64,000 bases of DNA from Bacteroidaceae bacterium (lineage in GTDB: Bacteria > Bacteroidota > Bacteroidia > Bacteroidales > Bacteroidaceae). Both the position numbers and the translations under genes were made by a program. How positions within the stretch are numbered: position 1 is the first letter of the stretch; each line of letters opens with the position of its first letter. The DNA is taken from positions 1 to 64,000 of the forward strand of contig JAGBBX010000058.1 of the NCBI GenBank assembly GCA_017938245.1, written 5' to 3'. Below the pieces are notes generated by a model, which was not told the origin of the DNA, made no database searches, and saw nothing but the letters and a program-made list of their open reading frames with translations. Of this stretch, positions 43,901-51,428 are shown piece by piece.

Positions 43901-45453
43901 TGATATATGGATACGATTCACAGCGTCGCTGGAACAGTGCCCTCTATCTTGGAGCAGTTCTCAGCCGTTACGATAATATCAGTGGTGAACTGAAAGAGGG
44001 TCCCGAGCCTGTTAAAAATATCAATTTTGATAATAAGCGACCCAATAAGAACTTCTTGGGCGGACATCTTGCTTTCAACACCTCTTACCGCGTAAGTGAG
44101 AAGTTCGGAGTCTTTGGCGAGGCCGACCTGCGTGTTTATGGTAACGATTTTATATCAGATGATGCTATAGACTATAATCCGGTTCGTACCCTGGCATTCC
44201 GTTTGGGAGCAAGCTATTCGCTCGATGCCAATGATGTTCTGCGTGCCGATGATATAGATATGCCCTTTGCACCAAGCTACTTCTTTATTTCGGGAGGTAT
44301 TCAGAGTGCGTATGCGGCAATGAAGTTCAAGAATACAATCGGCCCTGCCCTGACATTGGGTTATGGTCATTGGTTCTCTAAGTATTTCGGATACCAGCTG
44401 TCGGGTGGATGGTCGGCAGGTGCTTGGTACACTACTGCTGCCGAGAAATATCCTAAGTCTCAATGGGCTTTCGGTCGTGCCGAACTTATGGTAAATGCAT
44501 TCAGAGCGTTGAACGAGAACACCGGTCGCGGATTCTCTTTGACAGCTCTCGCCGGTGCCGAACTTGGTAATCTGTGGAGATACAGAAACACTGTTGATGA
44601 CCAGACATCTGCAGGATACGGTGGTTTCACAGGTGGTCTGCGCTTTAAGTATCATTCAAGAGAGGGCAAGAATCTCTTTGTTGAGCCTCGTTTGACATAC
44701 GCGCATTTCAATGACGATTATTTCGAGGGTACAAAGTATAGCGTTCATCGTTTGCTTACCCGTTTCACTCTCTCGGCAGGTATTGAACTTGGTTCACCTT
44801 ACAACTGCGGTGCCGGCTCATTGGTTAGACCCGATGATGAGTTCGAACCTAAATTGTCGGTATTTGCTATGGCGGGTCCCGAGTATATGTTCAATCGTGA
44901 GACATACGGCAAGGAGGTCTCTATGGACTATTCGGTAGCCCTTGGTGCCGAGTATCAGCCCTATAAGAAAATCGGTTTCCGTGCTATGGTGGATGTAGAG
45001 AAGTTTACATTCACCCAAAGAGGAACATTTACCGCTAACAAGATTAAAGCTCTCTTCGATAGAGATTATACATTCCTAAGCGGTATCGTAGATGTTAAGT
45101 TCGATATGAGTAATATTATCTACGGTTACGACAGCGAGCGTCGTTGGAATACAGCATTATATGTTGGTCCCATTGTAAGCAAATGTACCGGTATGAATGT
45201 AGATTGGCATACTGGTGAGTCGAAACCCGAGTTGGAGGGTGTAAAGTTGCACAGCAACAATAAACCCGAGGATATGACTCTTGGCCTGCACACTGCATTT
45301 AATGCCAAGTACTCTATCAACAAGGATTGGAATCTCTTTGGTGAGGCCGATTTACGCTTCCACAGCAATAAGTTTATTACGGAGTATGCTGTAGACTACA
45401 ATCCCGTACGTACATTGGGCTTCCGTTTTGGTGTTTCATATAACATAAAGTAA
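40933..45453 (+). CDS. 1506-residue protein of tandem outer-membrane beta-barrel units
   Basis: Signal peptide about 1-28. Residues about 75-255 form one barrel-like module. Three long homologous units then begin at 261 (YMFVTTGLQSLNA), 702 (YFFISGGIQSVYA) and 1115 (YFFISGGIQSAYA). Each has a second half starting at about 462, 894 and 1305 (F.PK.SV.A..GPNYVFNRE.Y) and ends with YNPVRT.(A/G)FR.G.SY at 648, 1081 and 1489. The strands alternate aromatic and small residues and end in an aromatic-rich barrel pattern. Units two and three are also close at the DNA level, pointing to recent duplication. So one polypeptide appears to encode up to seven barrel segments. No plug, TonB box or SusC signature was found. 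Confidence 0.75.
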   Translation: MKKLFIRYVLLFCCVVMVTPFSGAYGSTTFDRVSAVEGDTSKLSKVFRATEYGHNVFDMLQQGRYRYGDAMPYSNRGILSHLSFGTSMGIDFMAPRYNFDYNPALMWGLRIGKELNKNNALSLNFLYGKSEMKSDDAYFYRYALQLNHYFNFTRYYLGYNPYRALELSSMIGAGYQFGEVYGQSESAPYITLGMKGDIRLGNRVKLAIEPYVNFGSEGYNGAGKGFWYSKYNVSYGARAAVNYTFDNELNGVMDTIPFSRNYMFVTTGLQSLNANIDFVNTLAPTLAVGYGRWLAPRFAMQFSAGWSAGGWQRINSYDAEGNLAYTRYPKSQYFFGRAEAVYNIFSALKDKKMQGFALDVMGGYEFGKLWKYGTEVYNQYTDNYDGLTAALRMKYYHSEGKAFYLEPRVTFVDYATEGDGHYSDVDYRRYDTRYSLALGMEYGNPAIDGKGRLLKSEDGFEPRLSVLAMFGPNYVFNRDAFSGGTNVNGSYAFGIEYQPFRLFGARVMADYSTYSFNLPYTYNSDVDGVIAQRTGIRNKQFDVLSGIIDAKLDLTNLLYGYNYERRWNSALYLGAVISNIVDESNEHIEGSAPVNGGKFKDSDKDKTHVGGHVAFNTSYRLNNYWRLFGEVDMRIYGNKFLANNSLDYNPVRTMSFRVGSSYSLDARDVFYAMRTAGISTGNAIANFYNTITDNENMPFSPNYFFISGGIQSVYAGMSFDKTVGPALTLGYGHWFSKYLGYQLSGGWSSGGWYVTGYKKVPKHQYVFGRGELMINALRLLNEQTGRGFSLTALAGYDLGYTWRYRNSVNDQTSAIYHGFTGGLRFKYHSTEGKNLYIEPRLTYTNFDDNQLVGTKYDVSRLVTRFTLSAGVELGTPYYGGAGSLYKPEIEDEFVPKTSVFVALGPNYVFNRESYLGGTNLNGSYAIGIEYQPYKLFGARAMFDYSTYASNKRLAYKGLVDGVEVDSKGIWRKNYNILSAIVDAKFDLSNMIYGYDSQRRWNSALYLGAVLSRYDNISGELKEGPEPVKNINFDNKRPNKNFLGGHLAFNTSYRVSEKFGVFGEADLRVYGNDFISDDAIDYNPVRTLAFRLGASYSLDANDVLRADDIDMPFAPSYFFISGGIQSAYAAMKFKNTIGPALTLGYGHWFSKYFGYQLSGGWSAGAWYTTAAEKYPKSQWAFGRAELMVNAFRALNENTGRGFSLTALAGAELGNLWRYRNTVDDQTSAGYGGFTGGLRFKYHSREGKNLFVEPRLTYAHFNDDYFEGTKYSVHRLLTRFTLSAGIELGSPYNCGAGSLVRPDDEFEPKLSVFAMAGPEYMFNRETYGKEVSMDYSVALGAEYQPYKKIGFRAMVDVEKFTFTQRGTFTANKIKALFDRDYTFLSGIVDVKFDMSNIIYGYDSERRWNTALYVGPIVSKCTGMNVDWHTGESKPELEGVKLHSNNKPEDMTLGLHTAFNAKYSINKDWNLFGEADLRFHSNKFITEYAVDYNPVRTLGFRFGVSYNIK
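43036..45450 (+). repeat. two consecutive ~1.2-kb homologous coding units inside the barrel gene
   Basis: Units at 43036-44270 and 44275-45450 share long near-identical stretches at the nucleotide level, for example around 43100-43170 versus 44340-44410 (only third-position changes are apparent). The first unit (41713-42980) is recognisably related but more diverged. Confidence 0.75.
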
Positions 45454-45463
45454 TACAAAGACT

Positions 45464-47821
45464 ATGAAGAGAAATAATATATTTGCAATTCTTGCATTAT
45501 CATTTTTTATGGCACCTGTTGCAGGGGCAATGTCTCACCCCGCAACAGCGCCCAATTGGCTTGGCGTTGAGGTAGCGGATACTATTGTAAGAAGCATCGA
45601 TGTTCAAGCTGTAGAGGCTTCCGACTCTACTATGAAAGCGTTGGAACCTCAAAAGCGCATCTTGACTGATGGTAAGAAGTATGGTACTGTGACAGGCGTT
45701 GTCTCCTACAATAAGGGTGAAGCTATTGTGAATGCAAAGCTTGAGTTTGTATCGGAGTCGGATACTATTTTCACAACATCCCAGGCCGATGGAGCTTTCT
45801 CTATTGAGTTGTTAGAGGGCGAATACGAACTTTTTGTCTCGTATCAAGAGGAGAAAATAAAGCCTATAGATGTAAAGGTTAAGGCCGGAAAAACAACCGA
45901 GATAAGCAAGAATAAACTTGAGTTCGATTCAAAGCACCTTAAGGAGTTGGAGGTTGTAGGTGCTAAGGGTAAGAGATATGTTACTCTTCATATATGCAAT
46001 TTGGCAAAGTCGCCTTTGGCTCTTGCCGAGTTGCAAATAAGCGCTGTTTCCGATACTCTAAATAAGACTATCTATAGCGATAACGATGGTAATTTCTCCG
46101 ATTCATTGCTATTGGGTAACTATATTCTTCGTCCTAAATACCTCGATTACAAATTTGACGATATTAACGTTACAATTTCCAATGCAGATGTGACGTTGGA
46201 TACAATTGTAGTAGACAACATCAAACATCTTCGTTTGGGTGAGACAATGACTGTTAAGTCGCGTGATGCGCTTATTTCGCTTTATAAGAGAGAACTTGGA
46301 AATGATATTTCGGCCGAGAATTACAGCCGCGCCTACAGCCACTGGAGAAAGGCTTTCTGTGCTCGTCCCGACAGATATCTTGTACAGTATCTCGATGGTA
46401 TTGCTATTCTTAATGCCTCTATAGCTGCCGATACCATACAAAAACGTTACGACCGTCTAAAACTCTATTCCGAGGAGTTGAATGACTTGTTCGAGCTTGC
46501 CATAATTAATATCGACTCGCTCAATGCGCAGATAGCAGGAGAAGATACTCTTACAATCGCAAAATTACGTGCACAGCAGATAGAGTATTTTAGAACAAAC
46601 TGGCAGATGGATACTGTCTTCAGAAGCCCCGTAGCAGATAATAACAATAGAAAACTTGTCAATAATACCAACTGGATCAGTTATATCGAGCAGAATGGTC
46701 AGAAGGACTCTATAAAATGGGACGAAGAGCTCTTCCGCGATAAAACGATGAATGTGAGACTGTACAATATGTCTCGTGATATCGTAACCTCGGACGATGA
46801 TTTTGTCGAGATGAAGGATGTAGATGTATATACACAGGCAATGTTCTTCAAGTTCCGTATGGACTCGGCTCGAGTAGGTCTTCAAGGTGCAAAAAGCGCA
46901 TTCTATGCCGATACAACTCTGACACTTGAAAAAGCTCGAAGAGTATTAGCTGCGTTAACACCTGAGCAGATGCAAGCGAATAGAGGTATAAATGCGGTAA
47001 ACTTCCAGCGTGCTATAAATGAACGTTTTTCTTTTATGTCTGCGTGGGTTGTAGATGAGGGAGACGTAGACCGTTTGGTCGAGATTTACAGAAGACGTTG
47101 GAATACCGAGGGTGACGATATAGTGGATGTAATTCTTGGTAATAAGACCTTTGCCACAAGTCGTGATAATGCGGCTGCAATGGAGCTATATTACGATGCG
47201 CTTAAAAACAAGAACGAAAGAGAACCCTCTTTCGACCTGATGTCAAATATTATCAGCCGTGCTCAGAGACTGAAAAGATATAACGACGTAGTTACATATT
47301 CGCAGAAAGCATTTGTTGAGCCTGAATTCTTTGATTTGAGTGGATATGAGCAGGCACGTATGTATATTGATGTGTATGTTGCTTATACAATTCTTAAGGG
47401 TTCTATAAGACAGAGATATCCGTATATTGAGAAGGCTATTCAGGCTTGCCCCGAATTCTCTGATGCATACTATTACAAGGCCGACTTGGCTTTTGGAGCA
47501 TCAAAGAAGGTAGGACTCTCTTTCTGCGTTGCGTATGACCTTTATGCCGAGGCAAAGCAAAAGAGAATGGCTTTAGGTGATAATTCTGAAATGAAAACTG
47601 CAAATTCGGCCGAGAAAATTCAAGAAAGGATGAACCAATGTGTTAAATATTTCCCAGAGTACGATGACGAGTTCATGAAGGGTACATTCAGTTCGGGTGA
47701 CAATGTTTCTAAAATAGGTGGCTATGAGGTGCACGCAGGAGTAAAAAGAGAGATTACCATCCCGGGTCTTGGAACCTTCAAACCGGTTGTCAGAGCCATC
47801 AAGCGTGAGGCTAAAGATTAA
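45464..47821 (+). CDS. exported protein with carboxypeptidase-regulatory-like domain and TPR-like helices
   Basis: 785 residues. Signal peptide 1-22. Residues 73-145 (YGTVTGVVSYNKGEAIVNAKLEFVSESDTIFTTSQADGAFSIELLEGEYELFVSY) are a CarboxypepD_reg-like beta-sandwich; a second, weaker copy follows at 163-245. From about 265 the protein is helical, with repeats such as AENYSRAYSHWRKAFCARPDRYLVQYLDGIAIL and FSDAYYYKADLAFGASKK, typical of Bacteroidota exported TPR proteins. The last 35 residues contain KIGGYEVHAGVKREITIPGLGTFKPVVRAI. Last gene of the six-gene unit, 10 bases after the barrel gene. Function unknown; an assembly or anchoring role is inferred. Confidence 0.65.
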   Translation: MKRNNIFAILALSFFMAPVAGAMSHPATAPNWLGVEVADTIVRSIDVQAVEASDSTMKALEPQKRILTDGKKYGTVTGVVSYNKGEAIVNAKLEFVSESDTIFTTSQADGAFSIELLEGEYELFVSYQEEKIKPIDVKVKAGKTTEISKNKLEFDSKHLKELEVVGAKGKRYVTLHICNLAKSPLALAELQISAVSDTLNKTIYSDNDGNFSDSLLLGNYILRPKYLDYKFDDINVTISNADVTLDTIVVDNIKHLRLGETMTVKSRDALISLYKRELGNDISAENYSRAYSHWRKAFCARPDRYLVQYLDGIAILNASIAADTIQKRYDRLKLYSEELNDLFELAIINIDSLNAQIAGEDTLTIAKLRAQQIEYFRTNWQMDTVFRSPVADNNNRKLVNNTNWISYIEQNGQKDSIKWDEELFRDKTMNVRLYNMSRDIVTSDDDFVEMKDVDVYTQAMFFKFRMDSARVGLQGAKSAFYADTTLTLEKARRVLAALTPEQMQANRGINAVNFQRAINERFSFMSAWVVDEGDVDRLVEIYRRRWNTEGDDIVDVILGNKTFATSRDNAAAMELYYDALKNKNEREPSFDLMSNIISRAQRLKRYNDVVTYSQKAFVEPEFFDLSGYEQARMYIDVYVAYTILKGSIRQRYPYIEKAIQACPEFSDAYYYKADLAFGASKKVGLSFCVAYDLYAEAKQKRMALGDNSEMKTANSAEKIQERMNQCVKYFPEYDDEFMKGTFSSGDNVSKIGGYEVHAGVKREITIPGLGTFKPVVRAIKREAKD

Positions 47822-47843
47822 TTATAATTCTCTGATGATAAAT

Positions 47844-47881
47844 AAATCCTACTACTGTCCACAATGTCAGTAGTAGGATTT
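47844..47881 (+). terminator. terminator of the six-gene operon
   Basis: AAATCCTACTACTG (47844-47857) pairs perfectly with CAGTAGTAGGATTT (47868-47881) across a 10-base loop, followed by ATCGTTTTAT. It begins 23 bases after the last stop codon. Confidence 0.85.
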
Positions 47882-47958
47882 ATCGTTTTATCACCATTTA
47901 TTTAAAGTGTGACCATTATAAATTTCCTTAATTGATTAATTTATAACGATTTTTTTAC

Positions 47959-47966
47959 TAACTTTG
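47959..47966 (+). promoter_or_regulatory. -7 element for ndk
   Basis: TAACTTTG (TAnnTTTG), 75 bases before the ndk start. Confidence 0.4.
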
Positions 47967-48041
47967 CGCTCTGCAAGCAGAATACTAACCTATGCTTCTA
48001 TTTAAAAACTCTAACTATATCCGAAAAATTCATTTATTATT

Positions 48042-48521
48042 ATGGAAAGAACTCTAATCCTAATTAAGCCCAATGCCATTCAGCGTGGTATTATGGGCGA
48101 CATTGTAACTCGTTTCGAGCGCAAGGGCCTTCGTATCGCAGGTCTGAAAATGATGTTTCTAACCGACGAGATTCTGGCCGAGCATTATGCTCACCTTGTT
48201 CAGCGTCCTTTCTATCCCTACTTGAAGGCTTCTATGCAGGCAGGTCCTGTTGTAGCTTGCTGCCTCGAGGGTGCCGAGGCTGTTGAGACTGTACGCCAGA
48301 TGGTTGGTGTGACAAACTCGCGTAAGGCGCTTCCCGGTACCATTCGCGGCGACTTCTCGATGAGTGGCGAGCAGAATGTTGTTCACGCTTCCGACTCGGT
48401 TGAGAACGCTGTAATAGAGGTTAATCGCTTCTTTAAGGATGGCGAATTGTTCGACTACGAGTGCGCTGTTACTCATTTCGAGTATGGTGGCGAGGAGACA
48501 TTGAAGTATTTGAACAAATAA
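48042..48521 (+). CDS. ndk: nucleoside diphosphate kinase
   Basis: Transfers the gamma phosphate of NTPs to NDPs by a phospho-His intermediate. 159 residues with RTLILIKPNAIQRG at 3-16, RPFYPYLKASMQAGPVVA, the phosphate loop TNSRKALPGTIRGDF, and NVVHASDSVENA with catalytic His115. Slightly longer than the 140-residue bacterial norm by a C-terminal extension, as usual in Bacteroidota. Followed after 13 bases by a cell-wall hydrolase gene. Confidence 0.96.
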   Translation: MERTLILIKPNAIQRGIMGDIVTRFERKGLRIAGLKMMFLTDEILAEHYAHLVQRPFYPYLKASMQAGPVVACCLEGAEAVETVRQMVGVTNSRKALPGTIRGDFSMSGEQNVVHASDSVENAVIEVNRFFKDGELFDYECAVTHFEYGGEETLKYLNK

Positions 48522-48534
48522 TAAAATAAATAAC

Positions 48535-49410
48535 TTGAAGAATCTGTTAAGACCTATTGTAGTATCGGCTGCTCTTCTGTTGGTTTCGACGGGAGTGCAG
48601 GCGCAGGATTTACTTGCTGCGCAATCGCCACTCGACAAGCAGATGGCTTTTGTCGACTCTATCGCGCTTAGGGATATGCTTCTTAATGAGGCCAATATGT
48701 TCCCTGCCGAGGAACTGTATGACGAGTGGTCAAATGACCGTGTCCGTTTTAAGGCCGAACTGCCCGACTCGTTCCGTGTCGACCTGCGTGGCTTTGCAAT
48801 GCCTACGACAAATACCAAGATAACCGACATATTCGGCTATCGCCCCCGTCGTCGCCGTGTGCACAACGGAATAGATATAAAAGTATATGTTGGTGATACC
48901 ATCCGCTCGGCGTTCGATGGCAAAGTGCGTATTGTGAAGAACCAGGGCCGTCGTCGAGGATATGGCAAATATGTTGTCATACGTCATAATAATGGTATTG
49001 AGACACTCTATGGTCATCTGTCGAAGTGGTTGGTAACCGAGGGGCAGAATGTAAAGGCAGGACAGCCTATTGCTCTTGGTGGAAACACAGGACGCAGCAG
49101 TGGCTCGCATCTCCATTTCGAAACACTGCTTGCAGGAAAGAATCTTAATCCTGCGCTTATGTTCGACTTCGAAAAGCAGGATGTTACAGGTGACTTCTAC
49201 ACCTACCGCAAAGGCGTTTATCAGGAGATTGATAAGAAGACAGGTAAGATTATTGAGAGTGCCGAACCGCTGTATCACAAGGTGCGCAAGGGCGAGAGCC
49301 TATCGGTTATTGCACGTAAGTGCGGTGTTTCGGTCAGCACTCTCTATCGATTGAATAAACTTACTTCACGCTCGGTACTTCGTATAGGTCAACGAATAAG
49401 ATACAGATAA
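48535..49410 (+). CDS. M23 (LytM) peptidase with C-terminal LysM domain
   Basis: A 291-residue exported peptidoglycan endopeptidase. The start is a TTG: it gives the signal peptide (LRPIVVSAALLLVSTGVQAQ), and the first in-frame ATG lies after it. LytM zinc site: His110 and Asp114 in RVHNGIDIKVYVGD, His161 in TLYGHLSKW, and His192/His194 in SHLHFET. All catalytic residues are present, so it is probably active. LysM domain at 247-291 (YHKVRKGESLSVIARKCGVSVSTLYRLNKL) binds glycan strands. Likely roles are cell separation or wall remodelling, possibly under FtsEX control. Confidence 0.92.
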   Translation: MKNLLRPIVVSAALLLVSTGVQAQDLLAAQSPLDKQMAFVDSIALRDMLLNEANMFPAEELYDEWSNDRVRFKAELPDSFRVDLRGFAMPTTNTKITDIFGYRPRRRRVHNGIDIKVYVGDTIRSAFDGKVRIVKNQGRRRGYGKYVVIRHNNGIETLYGHLSKWLVTEGQNVKAGQPIALGGNTGRSSGSHLHFETLLAGKNLNPALMFDFEKQDVTGDFYTYRKGVYQEIDKKTGKIIESAEPLYHKVRKGESLSVIARKCGVSVSTLYRLNKLTSRSVLRIGQRIRYR

Positions 49411-49430
49411 ATTGATGGTAATTACTCATA

Positions 49431-49465
49431 AAAAATTCCGACAAAACTGACTTGTCGGAATTTTT
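49431..49465 (+). terminator. terminator after the LytM/LysM gene
   Basis: AAAAATTCCGACAA (49431-49444), 7-base loop, TTGTCGGAATTTTT (49452-49465), continuing in a T-run. Confidence 0.9.
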
Positions 49466-49534
49466 TTGTATATATGCACTCGAAGAGTGTTACATTTTGC
49501 CGTTTCATCCGTTTAATATATATAATGAACTGCT

Positions 49535-49912
49535 ATGAGAACTATTAAAAGGCAATTATTGAATCTAGCGCTGCTGCTCGTGTTGTTTCTGACAACAGGA
49601 TGCGAGCACGATACGCATTTCCTCGAAGATAGAATTGTTGGGCGCTGGGTAAGCGTCGAGGAGGACTATTACACATACGTGGAGCGCACTCTCACTTTTA
49701 CAGCTGCCGGTGATTGGTCGGGTACAATGCGCGTCGAGGATAACTATGGCATTACAATAGACACAGATCTGGGAGCTTATGACATACGTCACGACGAGCT
49801 ATTCCTGGAATCCTATATATATGACGATGTTCAGGTCTATGGTATTGAGATTCGCAATAACCGACTCTATCTGTGGGACGATAGTGGCGAGACGGTTTAT
49901 ACAAGATATTGA
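49535..49912 (+). CDS. small lipoprotein with lipocalin-like pattern
   Basis: 125 residues. Lipobox LTTGC with Cys23, followed by EHDTHFLED. The core IVGRWVSVEEDYY...RTLTFTAAGDWSGTMRVED...GAYDIRHDELFLESY...YGIEIRNNRLYLWDD resembles the 'GxW ... tFxxdGx ... G.Y.I....L.+' repeat of small Bacteroidota lipocalin-like lipoproteins. No enzyme motif. It is a single gene between two terminators. Family assignment is tentative. Confidence 0.6.
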   Translation: MRTIKRQLLNLALLLVLFLTTGCEHDTHFLEDRIVGRWVSVEEDYYTYVERTLTFTAAGDWSGTMRVEDNYGITIDTDLGAYDIRHDELFLESYIYDDVQVYGIEIRNNRLYLWDDSGETVYTRY

Positions 49913-49986
49913 TACCGCACTGTTTGTTTGAAAGTTACTTTTGCCTACCCGCAATGAAAAGCACGAAAGAGGAGCAGGCCCCCGAC

Positions 49987-50022
49987 AAAAACGAGGATGA
50001 CCGTTTGGTTATCCTCGTTTTT
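49987..50022. terminator. bidirectional terminator between lipoprotein and phosphatase genes
   Basis: AAAAACGAGGAT (49987-49998) pairs with ATCCTCGTTTTT (50011-50022) across 12 bases. It separates the convergent genes ending at 49912 and 50042. Confidence 0.88.
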
Positions 50023-50041
50023 GTGTGTGCTATCAAAAGTA

Positions 50042-51409
50042 TCAATATTTGGCTATTCTCTTTATAATCTTAGGAATATCGGTGTTGTCAATTACTCCCT
50101 TGAAATTATCGGCTCCCTTACCGATTGCAAAGAGGGGAACGAATGTCCCCGAGTGATTACCGCTTGCCCACGATACCGCTGCCGCGTGTGATACAAGATA
50201 TTTTGCTTGGTTGGCGATTCTTATAAGTGCTTTCTCGCGTTTCTCCTGTGTGTCGGCTGCTGCATAGCTATCGTACAATTTCTTCAGTGTCTCGCTCTGC
50301 TCGTCGCTCAGTTGTGCCTCGTCCCAGAGACCCATATTCTCTTTGAGCAGCGATGCGGTCTCGTCCCAGCCGAGTTGTTTCTCTTTGGCTGCTGCAATGA
50401 GAATCTCTTCAAGTTTATCCTCGCTGACTTTTTGTCCCGAGAGGGCTTTCAGATTCAGTGTGTACGAGCCTTTGAAACCAAGAACTATACCGCCTGTCTC
50501 GTGGTCGGCTGTGACGATGATGAGTGTTTCGCCTGGGTGTTGTTTGTAGAACTCGTAGGCAACCTCGATGGCTGCATTAAAGTCCATTACCTCGTGCATC
50601 ATTGTTGCTGCATCGTCGTCGTGTGAGGCATAATCAATCTTACCACCTTCTACCATAAAGAAGAATCCCTTTTTGCTCTTTTTAGATAGAAAGTCGATAC
50701 CGGCCTCGGTAATCTGTGCCAGTGTAAGGTCATCGGCTGTGCGATCGATGGTGTAGGGTATCTGCGTTGCAACCTCTTTCTGGTAGAGCATCATCTTTGC
50801 TGCGTTGCTCTTGGTCTTGTAGTCGGCATATCCGCGCGCTATGGCATATCCCTGTGCCTCGGCATCCTTATACAACTGCTCGCGCTCGCTGTTGCTGCAG
50901 ATAGGGTCGCCGCCTGCATAGAAATGATAGTCGGCTGTGAGCATCTCACGTGCTATCTGAGGATAGTAGTTACGACTCTTCTGATGAGCGTAGAAGGCGC
51001 CGGGTGTTGCGTGGTTGATAGGTACGGTGGTCGATAGTCCGACGGCATATCCTGCCTCCTGAGCAGCCTTTGCCACGCTGTAGACGGGTGTTCCGTCGGG
51101 TGTTACTCCAAGATGTCCGTTGTTGGTCTTGTTGCCTGTTGCAAGGGCTGTTCCCGATGCTGCCGAGTCGGTTACTCCGTTGCTCGCCGAGAAGGTGGTT
51201 ACAAAGGCTGTCGAGGGAAACTGTGTGAAACACAACTGTTGAGGGCGTCCTATTACTCCCTGCATCTCGCCTAAGTAAAGCTCGGTTCCAAGAACGTGCG
51301 ACGGGCCCATACCGTCACCAATAAAGTAGAATACATACTTTGGGGCTTTTCCTGCCATTGCTGCTACTGCTACAAATAGCAAAAGCAGTGTAAAAATACT
51401 CTTTCTCAT
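50042..51409 (-). CDS. alkaline phosphatase
   Basis: 455 residues, signal peptide 1-19, periplasmic. Metal- and phosphate-binding motifs of the PhoA superfamily are visible: FIGDGMG with Asp32, VTDSAASGTALATG with nucleophile Ser82, EGGKIDYASHDDDA, and TADHETGG with Asp and His ligands. A final metal-binding His lies near the end in SGNHSGTFVPLFAIG. It releases phosphate from organic monoesters. It is last in a long minus-strand run, 19 bases after a serpin gene; no Pho-type operator was recognised. Confidence 0.93.
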   Translation of the reverse strand: MRKSIFTLLLLFVAVAAMAGKAPKYVFYFIGDGMGPSHVLGTELYLGEMQGVIGRPQQLCFTQFPSTAFVTTFSASNGVTDSAASGTALATGNKTNNGHLGVTPDGTPVYSVAKAAQEAGYAVGLSTTVPINHATPGAFYAHQKSRNYYPQIAREMLTADYHFYAGGDPICSNSEREQLYKDAEAQGYAIARGYADYKTKSNAAKMMLYQKEVATQIPYTIDRTADDLTLAQITEAGIDFLSKKSKKGFFFMVEGGKIDYASHDDDAATMMHEVMDFNAAIEVAYEFYKQHPGETLIIVTADHETGGIVLGFKGSYTLNLKALSGQKVSEDKLEEILIAAAKEKQLGWDETASLLKENMGLWDEAQLSDEQSETLKKLYDSYAAADTQEKREKALIRIANQAKYLVSHAAAVSWASGNHSGTFVPLFAIGKGADNFKGVIDNTDIPKIIKRIAKY

Positions 51410-51428
51410 ATCTTTATTTGTTAAAAAA

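Noticed and set aside
40933-45453. Assembly artefact producing duplicated barrel units
   Set aside because: The three units differ at many positions and the frame stays open throughout; real divergence argues against a misassembly, although long-read confirmation is desirable.
33504-47821. Complete Mfa/Fim-type fimbrial locus
   Set aside because: DUF3575 and DUF5119-like genes are present, but no fimbrillin with an N-terminal processing site and no FimB/Mfa2 anchor could be recognised.
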